Below are positions 18,604-26,588 of a stretch of DNA of 26,638 nt, one piece after another. Position 1 is the stretch's first letter. Every line of letters starts with the position of its first letter. Origin of the DNA: Stramenopiles sp. TOSAG23-2 (lineage: Eukaryota; Sar); contig LT649429.1 of assembly GCA_900128395.1 (NCBI GenBank), forward strand, positions 1 to 26,638, read 5' to 3'. The translations under genes and the position numbers were made by a program. Under the pieces are notes generated by a model. The model was given only the letters and a program-made list of their open reading frames with translations. It was not told where the DNA came from and did no database searches.

Positions 18604-19980
18604 TTAATCCAATCCTCGATATGGCTGTTGTACTTCAGGTTGTAAATCTTCCACGGAACCTTGATCGTGTTGTTGCAATGATGCTAAACTTGCAGATCTA
18701 TTTCTAGGCACAACTGGTAACGATTGCAATGTTCTTGCAAATCCACTAATATACCCATTACATTTTTCCCATTCTCTATACGGTACAAAAGCATCTCCAA
18801 TATTCGATAAATTACGTATAGTGGGATTATTAATGGATTCCAGTAAACGTGTAATAAATTCATTATCTGGATTCGTCAACACTAACAATGGTTTATTATA
18901 TTCATCTAAATGACCAAGTAAATCTATCCCGTATACTTCTCTATTCCATACCGGAATAATACTCATATTAAACTCTAAATTCGGTACAAGTATATCTTTC
19001 ACATCTTCAGGAATATTAGAATGTTTAATATGCCTTAAAACAATTTGATTTTTTAAATAACAAAACCAATTCATACGATAAAAGCCAAGGAAAAAATTGT
19101 GAAAGCTACAAAAATAATTGCACGGATTTAAGATCGATTTATCATGTATGGTTGGCCCATACAATACTAGTCCACTGATGCGATTTGGGTTCTGTTCCGC
19201 GAAATACATTGCTGCATCTGATGCACCACCATATGCACATAATAAAATTTTTATATTTCGACTTGGTCCTAAGACCCGGTCAAAAACTTCACTGAGGACA
19301 CGTTCACATCGTTGCAAACTGTATGAAACAGCAGCTAAACTGCCACTTCCAGGCAAATCAATTGCCAAAGTTCGATATTCCAATGACAATTGATCCGTAT
19401 GATATAATGATACAATGCGTGGTGCACCGATACCGGATAAAAATACAATCGTACCTTTTGTTTTATTGTTTTCACCAAAACTATCAAAATGCTCATATAT
19501 ATGTTGTCCAGATAATAATTCTTCTAATAATGCATCACCGAAAAAATTTTCACGCAACCGTTCACGTCTACTCGGTCTTAAACATACATTTAAAAGTGTC
19601 AATGCTAAAAATGGCCCAAAAAAGCCAAATGCAATTAAGCTAATCCATACAGAATCATCGCCAAAATTAGGTTTACACCATGGCAAAATATTTGGTAATG
19701 AATTGATATTCGGATCTAATAAACATAATGAACCAGCAACTAATACAAAAAGAAATAATATCAAAAATAAAATTGGCCAAAATAAATGTGAACATCTGTA
19801 AAAAAACCTAAACCCTTTGCGCAATGCACGTACCTGACGAGGAGTTTTTGCTTGATAATATTGCCCAGATGAATCTTCCATGGAGTCAATATGGATTGAA
19901 CGAGTCGATGAGGTCAATGGCGTCCTAAATGATGAAGGCGGAGAATAAAATCCTAAATTCTCATTATTATTATTATACAT
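18604..19980 (-). CDS. Membrane-anchored alpha/beta-hydrolase-fold protein, likely catalytically dead
   Basis: 458 residues. Two hydrophobic segments (about 66-88 and 112-134) separated by a short Cys-containing loop anchor an alpha/beta-hydrolase domain to a membrane. The core fold is clear: TIVFLSGIG (177-185), YRTLAIDLPGSGSL (202-215), then ILLCAYGGASDAAMYFAEQ and ISGLVLYGP. At the nucleophile elbow, where hydrolases have G-x-S-x-G, this protein has C-A-Tyr250-G-G. The catalytic His is normally in a GH at the C-terminal end and here is Gly395-Asp396. The oxyanion HG is SG. Ser254 is nearby but sits wrongly spaced against the following helix. It is therefore probably a pseudo-enzyme with a binding or scaffold role. 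The N-terminus is Asn/Ser-rich and the C-terminus is Gln-rich. Intronless; stop TAA. Confidence 0.88.
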   Translation of the reverse strand: MYNNNNENLGFYSPPSSFRTPLTSSTRSIHIDSMEDSSGQYYQAKTPRQVRALRKGFRFFYRCSHLFWPILFLILFLFVLVAGSLCLLDPNINSLPNILPWCKPNFGDDSVWISLIAFGFFGPFLALTLLNVCLRPSRRERLRENFFGDALLEELLSGQHIYEHFDSFGENNKTKGTIVFLSGIGAPRIVSLYHTDQLSLEYRTLAIDLPGSGSLAAVSYSLQRCERVLSEVFDRVLGPSRNIKILLCAYGGASDAAMYFAEQNPNRISGLVLYGPTIHDKSILNPCNYFCSFHNFFLGFYRMNWFCYLKNQIVLRHIKHSNIPEDVKDILVPNLEFNMSIIPVWNREVYGIDLLGHLDEYNKPLLVLTNPDNEFITRLLESINNPTIRNLSNIGDAFVPYREWEKCNGYISGFARTLQSLPVVPRNRSASLASLQQHDQGSVEDLQPEVQQPYRGLD

Positions 19981-20967
19981 ATTTTATTAATTCTGCTTCC
20001 AATAAAAAAATGTTATTACAGTAATTGTAATAGTACTACTACTACTAATAATAATGCAAAAAATTTATCTTATTTCGTGATATTATCTACTATAAAATAT
20101 AGTAATATATATTTGATGAAGAGCCGTTGGATCTATGTTTATTCAATTCAAATAATGATGATTATTAATTTTGAAGTACGAGAGAGTGTGGACATTTACT
20201 ATAAAATTTTTTATGTGGTGTATTATTTATATATAGCAACTATATATTATTTAATCTATTTAAGCACTTAAATGTATTTTATTTTTAGTAGTGATAGACT
20301 AGCAAAGATAATTTAAAAAATTTAAATTTTTTGTTTTGTTTTTTTCCTTAATTCATATAGCATAAAACTAGCACTACCTGCATTAAATATGGGAAATTAT
20401 ATCCAGCTATAATTGGAATAATATGAGCTACCTATATTACCAGGTATTCTACCAGCTAATTATAGATAGGTGTAATCATTTTGATCATTGCACCATTTTG
20501 ATATTTTGATGGACTACGAGAGTAGGACGGCACAAAAAATGAATTGATTGATCAAAATCTTTCAAAATCTTTTATTATTGTGCTATTCCGGGCAATGTGT
20601 GAAAGATTGCATCAATATTTTAGACACTATATCTACCAGGTATAATATTAATACAATGCAATAGTATTGGCTTAATAATATATCATCAATCAAAATCAAT
20701 CAACACAACAATGTACAGCAGTATAATAATACACAGCGCCACACACAGTATGATTTAAATAAATATATATCGATAGAATAAAACATAGAGTATACATATC
20801 ATATACGGAATTACCTTGTAAACATTTTCAACATTGATTCTATCGAGAATAACTCTACCTCTCTTTATCTCTTACATACATAAATTTTTCATATCGGAGG
20901 AGAAAAAGAATAATTACTTAATACTGCATATATAAATAGTATTATATACATACAAAGATTATACATC
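19981..20967. other. Divergent intergenic region
   Basis: Shared promoter region of the hydrolase-fold gene and ADA2. It contains an ACT/AAT trinucleotide stretch at about 20033-20053 and several TACC(A/T)GGT/CTACCTGC/CCAGCT words between 20376 and 20645. A short tandem of TCAAAATCTTT lies near 20552-20573. A 64-codon open frame at 20077-20271 has no protein-like features. Nothing else is recognised. Confidence 0.65.
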
Positions 20968-22728
20968 ATGGAAACAACAACAGGTTTAAAACGCCCTGCA
21001 AGTGAAATGTTGGATACTACTGAAGCTACCTCGAATAACGACGAATTGCCGATACAAATACCACCATCTAAAAAAGTTAATCGTGGCGATGGAAATAATG
21101 AAAACGTTCGACAGGTCCTGTCAGAATTAGTGAAACCAGAACATATTTTTTATAGTGGAGTAAGGAAAGATATAAGTAGTGATTTTAGCGGTCGAGAAGT
21201 CGAAGATCGTGGTATATTGCGAGAATATCCTTTAACACGTACAACTGAATTCCATTGTGATATATGTGGAAAAGATATAACGCATGAAGTGCGGGTCAAA
21301 TGTTTTGTTTCGCAGGCTGATATTTGCCTTGAATGCTTTAAGGATGGCAAAGAGACGGAAAAGCATAAATCAAATATGCCATATAGCGTAATTGATAATT
21401 TAACAGAGGATATGTATGAAGGTTGGGAATGTGCAGAAGAGTTAGCATTGTTAGAAGGTTTACGCTTATATGGTATTGGGAATTGGGATGATATTGCTAC
21501 ACACATAGGTACACGCAATGGCAATGCATGTAAAGATCATTATTGGAAGTGTTATTTAAAAGCAAATGAAGATGAAGATATCACGTCACCAAAAACTGAT
21601 CCGGTAACCACTACGACTACCACTACGACAACAACGACTACAACCACCACCACAACAACAGACAATGATAATAATAATAATAATAATGATGATAATAATA
21701 ATAATAATAATAATAATGATAATAATAACATGAATGGCGGTAAACAACCCGTTGATAAAAAAGCCATAATGGTCAAACATAATGCAATTAGCAATGGCAG
21801 TAGCTCAAGTAACAGCACAAGGGCAAGATCAGCAAAAGATAAATTGCCTGGAAGTGATATCAGCGGATATCTACCATTGCGTGGTGATTTTGAAGTGGAG
21901 CATGATAATGATGCTGAATTAGCTATTGCGGATATGGACTTTCCTTTAAATGATAATCCATTAGAAAGGTCTTTAAAATTGAAAATTATTGAAATGTACA
22001 ATAGTAAATTAGATGAAAGAGAACGAAGGAAACGGATGGTGGAGCGGTATGGCTTGTTGGAAGTACATAAGAACAAGCAAATCGATAAAAGGCGCCCGAA
22101 AGCAGAGCGTGATATACATGATCGTATGCGTGTATTTGCAAGATTTTTGCAAAAAAAAGAATATGACACGTTCGTAAATAATTTAATACGTGAAATGCAA
22201 TTACGTCAAAATATTGAAAAACTTAGGGAATATAGGGAAAATGGAATCCGAACTTTACACGAAGGCAGGATATACGATTTGGAAAAAGTCAAACGCGACC
22301 AGGAAGCTAAAGTACGTAAACATCGCGCGTCTACGCCGTATTTATTTAAAAACAATAGCAAAAGCGGTGGCGCGCAAAGAAATGCTCGTTATGCAAAGCG
22401 TGGGGAGGATTCAAAAAAAGGTTCCAGTAATAATAGTAATTCTAGTTCTAGTTCAAGTAATGGAAAACATAATGAAGTACGTTATGAAAAGTTAAATGTG
22501 TCTAATTTACCACAAGTTGAAAAATTAAGTGATAAGGAAAAAAAATTATGTTCAACGTTGCGTCTTGACCCAACACGTTATTTGTCTATTAAGAGTGCCA
22601 TTGTCAAAGAGTGCTTGAAACAAGGGACTTTGGGAAAAAGTAAAGCAAATCGAATTATAAAAATGGATTTAAATAAATCTGGAGAATTGTATGATTTTTT
22701 CGTATCAACGTCTGTTATTCAAAAGTAA
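20968..22728 (+). CDS. ADA2: Transcriptional adaptor ADA2 (SAGA-type complex)
   Basis: 586 residues with the full ADA2 order. ADA2 links Gcn5 acetyltransferase to nucleosomes in SAGA-like complexes in the nucleus. A ZZ zinc finger spans about 95-142 (CDIC at 97-100, CLEC at 120-123, EKHKS). The SANT domain is at about 151-198 (WECAEELALLEGLRLYGIGN, then W and DHYWKCYLK). The middle ADA region lies at about 310-450 (YLPLRGDFEVEHDNDAE; RMRVFARFLQKKEYD). A SWIRM domain is at the C-terminus (about 515-583, LRLDPTRYLSIKSAIVKECL). Between SANT and the ADA core is a low-complexity linker of 18 Thr (214-231) and an Asn/Asp run, plus a second Ser-rich run near 475-490. Intronless, with the ATG 5' of a perfect family start; stop TAA. 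Confidence 0.96.
   Translation: METTTGLKRPASEMLDTTEATSNNDELPIQIPPSKKVNRGDGNNENVRQVLSELVKPEHIFYSGVRKDISSDFSGREVEDRGILREYPLTRTTEFHCDICGKDITHEVRVKCFVSQADICLECFKDGKETEKHKSNMPYSVIDNLTEDMYEGWECAEELALLEGLRLYGIGNWDDIATHIGTRNGNACKDHYWKCYLKANEDEDITSPKTDPVTTTTTTTTTTTTTTTTTTDNDNNNNNNDDNNNNNNNNDNNNMNGGKQPVDKKAIMVKHNAISNGSSSSNSTRARSAKDKLPGSDISGYLPLRGDFEVEHDNDAELAIADMDFPLNDNPLERSLKLKIIEMYNSKLDERERRKRMVERYGLLEVHKNKQIDKRRPKAERDIHDRMRVFARFLQKKEYDTFVNNLIREMQLRQNIEKLREYRENGIRTLHEGRIYDLEKVKRDQEAKVRKHRASTPYLFKNNSKSGGAQRNARYAKRGEDSKKGSSNNSNSSSSSSNGKHNEVRYEKLNVSNLPQVEKLSDKEKKLCSTLRLDPTRYLSIKSAIVKECLKQGTLGKSKANRIIKMDLNKSGELYDFFVSTSVIQK
21607..21738 (+). repeat. Poly-Thr then poly-Asn coding tract in ADA2
   Basis: Eighteen Thr codons (21607-21660) use ACC, ACT, ACG and ACA in mixed order. 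They are followed by an Asn/Asp run coded almost only by AAT with some GAT. The first tract is kept as amino acids while the second looks like a young AAT microsatellite. Confidence 0.95.
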
Positions 22729-22945
22729 AAACAAGAGCGAGAGGGAATGTAGGGAGGAGGATTGAAAATATATTTCTGTGTGCTGTCAATAGAGTATTGA
22801 GCATGTATGATAGTCTTTACAACGGGAAGTAAAATTATTATGATATCACATATATATATATATATATATACAAACATCGCGATTATTAAAACTTGCGCCC
22901 CTACAATTAATTGTCTTGAGCTTTAAAATGTGCATTTGGCAAGTC
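22729..22945. other. Short convergent spacer with (AT)n
   Basis: 217 bp between the 3' ends of ADA2 and the GH27 gene. It contains an (AT)n microsatellite at about 22850-22870. It is the shortest gap in the window. Confidence 0.75.
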
Positions 22946-24301
22946 TTATGTAATACTTTTGCCACCCGCGTCATCTCGTCCAAATTTTCTTAAGCGTAAC
23001 ATACGAACGCCATCAATATCAACATATAAAGAAATAGAACCAGTGAAGTTACCCAGTTCTTTTTCTTGATACAAATCGCGTACAGCCATAATTTCTTCAT
23101 TACTTTCAATCCCAAGTGTCTTCCAATCAACTGTCATTTTCTCAGGGACCCCGTATGGACATCGATTCCAGAGCACTACAGCCAAATCACCGTTGTAAAG
23201 TGGTTTTGACCATACGTCATAATAATTGTTACCTCCACATGCTGCTGTATGAACCAACCTTCTGCCTTGAACTCCTAATGGATCCTGGTTTATAGCAATT
23301 ACTTCTTTACTTATTAAAATTGCTTTAAATTTTGGATCTAAATTTCGAAGATCGTTGCCCATCAAAAGAGGAGCTGCCATGATTGAATATAATGCCATTT
23401 GTGATTCAGCTTGTGTGTAACTCAAAGCGAAATTTCCAATCATTAATGAATCTGGATCGTTGAAATGACCAGGTCCAGCAGCATTGATTAGTGTCTCTTG
23501 GTTGTCTCCAACCCAATCAATTATATTTAAAACGCTACCCCAATCATCTTGTACATCGTTGTACATCCTCCAAATGTTACAATGTTCAGCTATGTCTGTA
23601 TAATTGACAGTAATCCCAGCTAATCGTATATAATCTGGCCATGAGCAAGAATATATCATTTCACGGCCACTATTATTTAACTGTTTGCCAAAATATTTAT
23701 ATCCCCTATCTAAAATTTCACTTGTATGGACACTATTACATCCGTCCATTTTCACCAAGTCAATACCCCAACTTGCAAATGTTTGTGCATCAATATCCAT
23801 ATATCCAGGTAAGGTACAATTTTGATCTTTACATACACCAGGGTATCCAACACATGTTTTCGTTCCCATATCTTGATAAATTCCCAATTTCAAGTTTTTA
23901 GAATGTGCATAATCAGCTAAAGATTTCATACCTGAGGGGAACCTTGTGGCATTCCATGATAAAACATTCTGTGAATTTCGACTTGTAGACATCCATGTAT
24001 CATCAATATCGACATATTCATAACCAGCCTCTTGCCACTCAGGTTGAGAAAGAATGTCAATATGCTCTTTAATTAATTTTTCACTGACACAGCGGTCTGG
24101 AAAGGAAGTGCAATCAACTACATCCCGAAATCTTTCCCAAGCCATCCAACCCATAGGTGGCGTTCTACCTACACCGTTATCCAAACCATAGCTCGTGGAT
24201 ATACAAAAAAGAAAAAGTACAATTAAATTTAGAAAAACATGAGCATGATCCATTGCGTTTTTGTTGTTATTGTTTACTTTGTAAGAATAATAATATTTCA
24301 T
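22946..24301 (-). CDS. Secreted GH27 alpha-galactosidase / alpha-N-acetylgalactosaminidase
   Basis: Retaining glycoside hydrolase family 27, 451 residues, expected to remove terminal alpha-galactose or alpha-GalNAc from glycans in the secretory pathway, lysosome or outside the cell. Family markers: TPPMGWMAWERFRDVVDC (47-64), YVDIDDTWM, LGIYQDMG, the nucleophile in VKMDGC (Asp186), and the acid/base in WRMYNDVQDDW (Asp249). The substrate loop reads CSWPDY: Ser220 matches animal alpha-GalNAcases while Asp223 matches neither enzyme. A hydrophobic signal sequence spans about 21-39. The first ATG gives a 16-residue Asn-rich tail before it; Met17 (24253) would give a cleaner signal peptide and may be the true start. 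Several N-glycosylation sites are present. Intronless; stop TAA. Confidence 0.95.
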   Translation of the reverse strand: MKYYYSYKVNNNNKNAMDHAHVFLNLIVLFLFCISTSYGLDNGVGRTPPMGWMAWERFRDVVDCTSFPDRCVSEKLIKEHIDILSQPEWQEAGYEYVDIDDTWMSTSRNSQNVLSWNATRFPSGMKSLADYAHSKNLKLGIYQDMGTKTCVGYPGVCKDQNCTLPGYMDIDAQTFASWGIDLVKMDGCNSVHTSEILDRGYKYFGKQLNNSGREMIYSCSWPDYIRLAGITVNYTDIAEHCNIWRMYNDVQDDWGSVLNIIDWVGDNQETLINAAGPGHFNDPDSLMIGNFALSYTQAESQMALYSIMAAPLLMGNDLRNLDPKFKAILISKEVIAINQDPLGVQGRRLVHTAACGGNNYYDVWSKPLYNGDLAVVLWNRCPYGVPEKMTVDWKTLGIESNEEIMAVRDLYQEKELGNFTGSISLYVDIDGVRMLRLRKFGRDDAGGKSIT

Positions 24302-25025
24302 TTGTAAATTATTGTGAATAAATAGTTGCTATATGTATCTATATTTATGAGTATCACATACGAATAAACGGCATTATACATATTATGCAAGATAGAAAAA
24401 ATTAGGTGCAACAAATCTAAATATAGCTATACTATATTTTTTATAAAAAAAATAATAGTAGACTAAAGCTTATAAATATACTGTAGCACAATAATAGCAG
24501 CAATAATAATAAATAATACCAAGCCAGCAAGCCCAGCAAGCCTGGCAATTGTTCCGGAATTTTAGCAGCTAAATAGAACTGTACAGTGCAAATTATTAGT
24601 ATGATTGAAGATTGAAGGAGATGATCTTTGTTTTTTTTTTACACAACAGCCAGACAATAGACTTTCTATTATAATATATATAATAGGAATTATCATGAGT
24701 AAATTAAAAATAAATTATGCGTAAATTAAATATATAATATTATGTATGTATATAACAAAGCTCACAAAGATTACTATAGTGCATCATATACCATTTAGGT
24801 TTGTGATATAGTATTATATTAGTTTCTAGAACATATTGCGACGTTTTTACATATATTTAATATTCATTCATTGATTAGTGTGGAGGCATCGATTTCTGCA
24901 TTATTATTTATTCGAAGTGGTTTATTTATTATTGTGATTGCAGCATTGATAATATCAGGGTTTGGAGTTACGATTATATAAATAAGAAACTTTTCTAGGA
25001 ACTAACAAATAAACAGGGCACGGTA
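24302..25025. other. Divergent intergenic region with GC island and paired motif
   Basis: Promoter region between the GH27 and TNFR-like genes. An (AAT)n stretch leads into a GC-rich island at about 24520-24550 (AAGCCAGCAAGCCCAGCAAG). Directly after it, 24560-24597 carries TTTTAGCAGCTAAATA...CAGTGCAAATTA, a motif found again downstream of the TNFR-like gene at 26364-26391. No RNA gene is recognised. Confidence 0.7.
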
Positions 25026-26237
25026 ATGAAAATATTATACATCATTTTATTTTGTGTATATATTAGCTTTGCGCTCGCGGCGGAATGGGACTGCTCTACG
25101 ACGAGTGGCGTTTTCACACAGTCAACGAACTGTACAGTGAGTAGCGTAGTCGCCATTAAAGACTCTACATCATTAAAGATTACTGGCATCCCAGACGTGA
25201 ACGGCGTAATGCCAAAAATTATCGGCGCTGTAGGGTTAAAACGCTTGTTCATAGTGGAGGGTGGTGGGAAGCTGATTCTGAATGGTTTGAACCTAACTGC
25301 AGGAATTGAGGTTAGGGTTGATTTTTTTTGTAGTGATGGTCCTGGAGGTGTTTGTTATGACGGTTCTTTAGCTGGTTATGATGCAAGTACAAATGGCAAT
25401 ACTACCGACTCCTCGTATCTAGCTGCTTTGAGTGGTTTTAAACACCCACTCGCCCGAAATTATACTGGATGGCAAGATTATTGTAAAAGTTGGAGTGCGA
25501 ACGATGGAACATTTAATGGAGGTTTGGGGACATGCAAGACAAAAATGTATCTTATCAATGTAGAGCAAGCAGTTATAGACGACTCGAAGGGTGCAAGTCA
25601 AAACTGCAGCAACTCCCCCACCCAATGTGAAGAAAATGGGTACTATGGCGGTTGCATTACACGTCAAAACACCGACGCAGGTGTGATGTGTTCCCACAAC
25701 TGTTCAATTGGTACCCACAAAAGTGGAATATTTAATCATAAATGCGCAGCATGTATAGATGGAACCTATAATCCTTCATGGAATCAAAACCAATGCCAAT
25801 CGTGGTCCGATTGTTCCACCGGCCAGTATATCTCTACCGATGGCACAAACAGCTCTGACCGTGTATGTAGTAGCTGTGGGTCCGGGAAATATTCTGCATT
25901 AACTAACGCATTTGCATGCGCAAATTGGACAGACTGTGTAGCAGGTCAGAAAAGAACAGCATCTGGTACTGCTATTGCTGATCATACATGCGTAGTATGT
26001 CCTACTGGAAAATTTTCTACCACATCTAACCAGAACACTTGCACCGATTGGACAACATGTAATGCTACCACAGTCGAGATTAATGCTGGTTCTACTACAG
26101 CAGACAGAGTCTGTGGTCCTACAAGCGCAACAACTACAGCATCACCAACACTGGATGACCTAGGTAGTATGGGTAGTTGTATTCGACCAACATTGTATAC
26201 AACAATATTTTTCATTGCATGGAGTGTCTTGCAATAG
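25026..26237 (+). CDS. Surface protein with TNFR-like Cys repeats, probably GPI-anchored
   Basis: 403 residues. A signal peptide (1-19, ends SFALA) is followed by a beta-strand-rich domain (about 20-100, RLFIVEGGGKLILNGLNLTAG) typical of the beta-helix start in large protist surface proteins. Then comes a Cys-rich region (102-230). Three repeats of exactly 41 residues follow, with Cys at 240/243/257/263, 281/284/298/304 and 322/325/339/345 plus a closing Cys363, in the pattern CxxC..G.Y/F....N...C..W..C, like TNF-receptor/ephrin-type modules. After a Thr/Ser-rich stalk the chain ends in a short hydrophobic tail with no charged residue behind it, the form of a GPI signal. It likely acts at the cell surface; the partner is unknown. 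The first 300 bp are clearly richer in G+C than neighbouring genes. Intronless; stop TAG. Confidence 0.87.
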   Translation: MKILYIILFCVYISFALAAEWDCSTTSGVFTQSTNCTVSSVVAIKDSTSLKITGIPDVNGVMPKIIGAVGLKRLFIVEGGGKLILNGLNLTAGIEVRVDFFCSDGPGGVCYDGSLAGYDASTNGNTTDSSYLAALSGFKHPLARNYTGWQDYCKSWSANDGTFNGGLGTCKTKMYLINVEQAVIDDSKGASQNCSNSPTQCEENGYYGGCITRQNTDAGVMCSHNCSIGTHKSGIFNHKCAACIDGTYNPSWNQNQCQSWSDCSTGQYISTDGTNSSDRVCSSCGSGKYSALTNAFACANWTDCVAGQKRTASGTAIADHTCVVCPTGKFSTTSNQNTCTDWTTCNATTVEINAGSTTADRVCGPTSATTTASPTLDDLGSMGSCIRPTLYTTIFFIAWSVLQ

Positions 26238-26517
26238 ATCTACTATTATATAATATATTCATACAAGCTTCGTGTAGTAGTATTCTCGTAAATTTTTATG
26301 AAAAATCAAAAAATGAAGGGGTATTGCTGGATTGCACTATTTATATAATTATTTTGCAAATTTTTTAGCAGGTAAATACAGTGCAAATTAGGCAAATTAG
26401 TTGCAAATCAAAATGTTTTGATAGGTACATTATGTATACAATTGTACATATTATATTTGTACTTCAAATATACCTCGTATACGCCTCGTAGTATTTTAAT
26501 CTGAAAGTCTGAAAGTT

Positions 26518-26577
26518 GCCTTCTGGCCTTCCAGCCTGGCCCTGGGCTGGCCCAGCTGGCCTCCAGTCCAGGCCTGG
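26518..26577. other. 60-bp GC-rich CCAGG/CTGG island
   Basis: A run almost entirely of CTGG, CCAG and GGCC words in very AT-rich surroundings. It includes CCAGCC-TGGCCCTG-GGCTGG (a 6-bp stem) and the palindromes CCAGCTGG and CCAGGCCTGG, then at least ten T. Islands with the same words but weaker lie at 4002-4032 and 24520-24550. Confidence 0.9.
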
Positions 26578-26588
26578 TTTTTTTTTTA

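Noticed and set aside
20077-20271. 64-codon plus-strand open frame
   Set aside because: It consists of Ile, Tyr and Lys from AT-rich sequence, with no domain or signal, and lies in a promoter gap.
21552-22169. 205-codon antisense frame in ADA2 with long Val and Leu runs
   Set aside because: It is the mirror of the Thr/Asn codon tract of ADA2; the sense gene is unmistakable.
25318-25345. Possible mini-intron starting GTTAGGGTTG and ending GTAG in the TNFR-like gene
   Set aside because: Removal of 23 nt would shift the frame, and the unspliced frame continues into a coherent Cys-rich protein. The TTAGGG here is a chance word in coding sequence.
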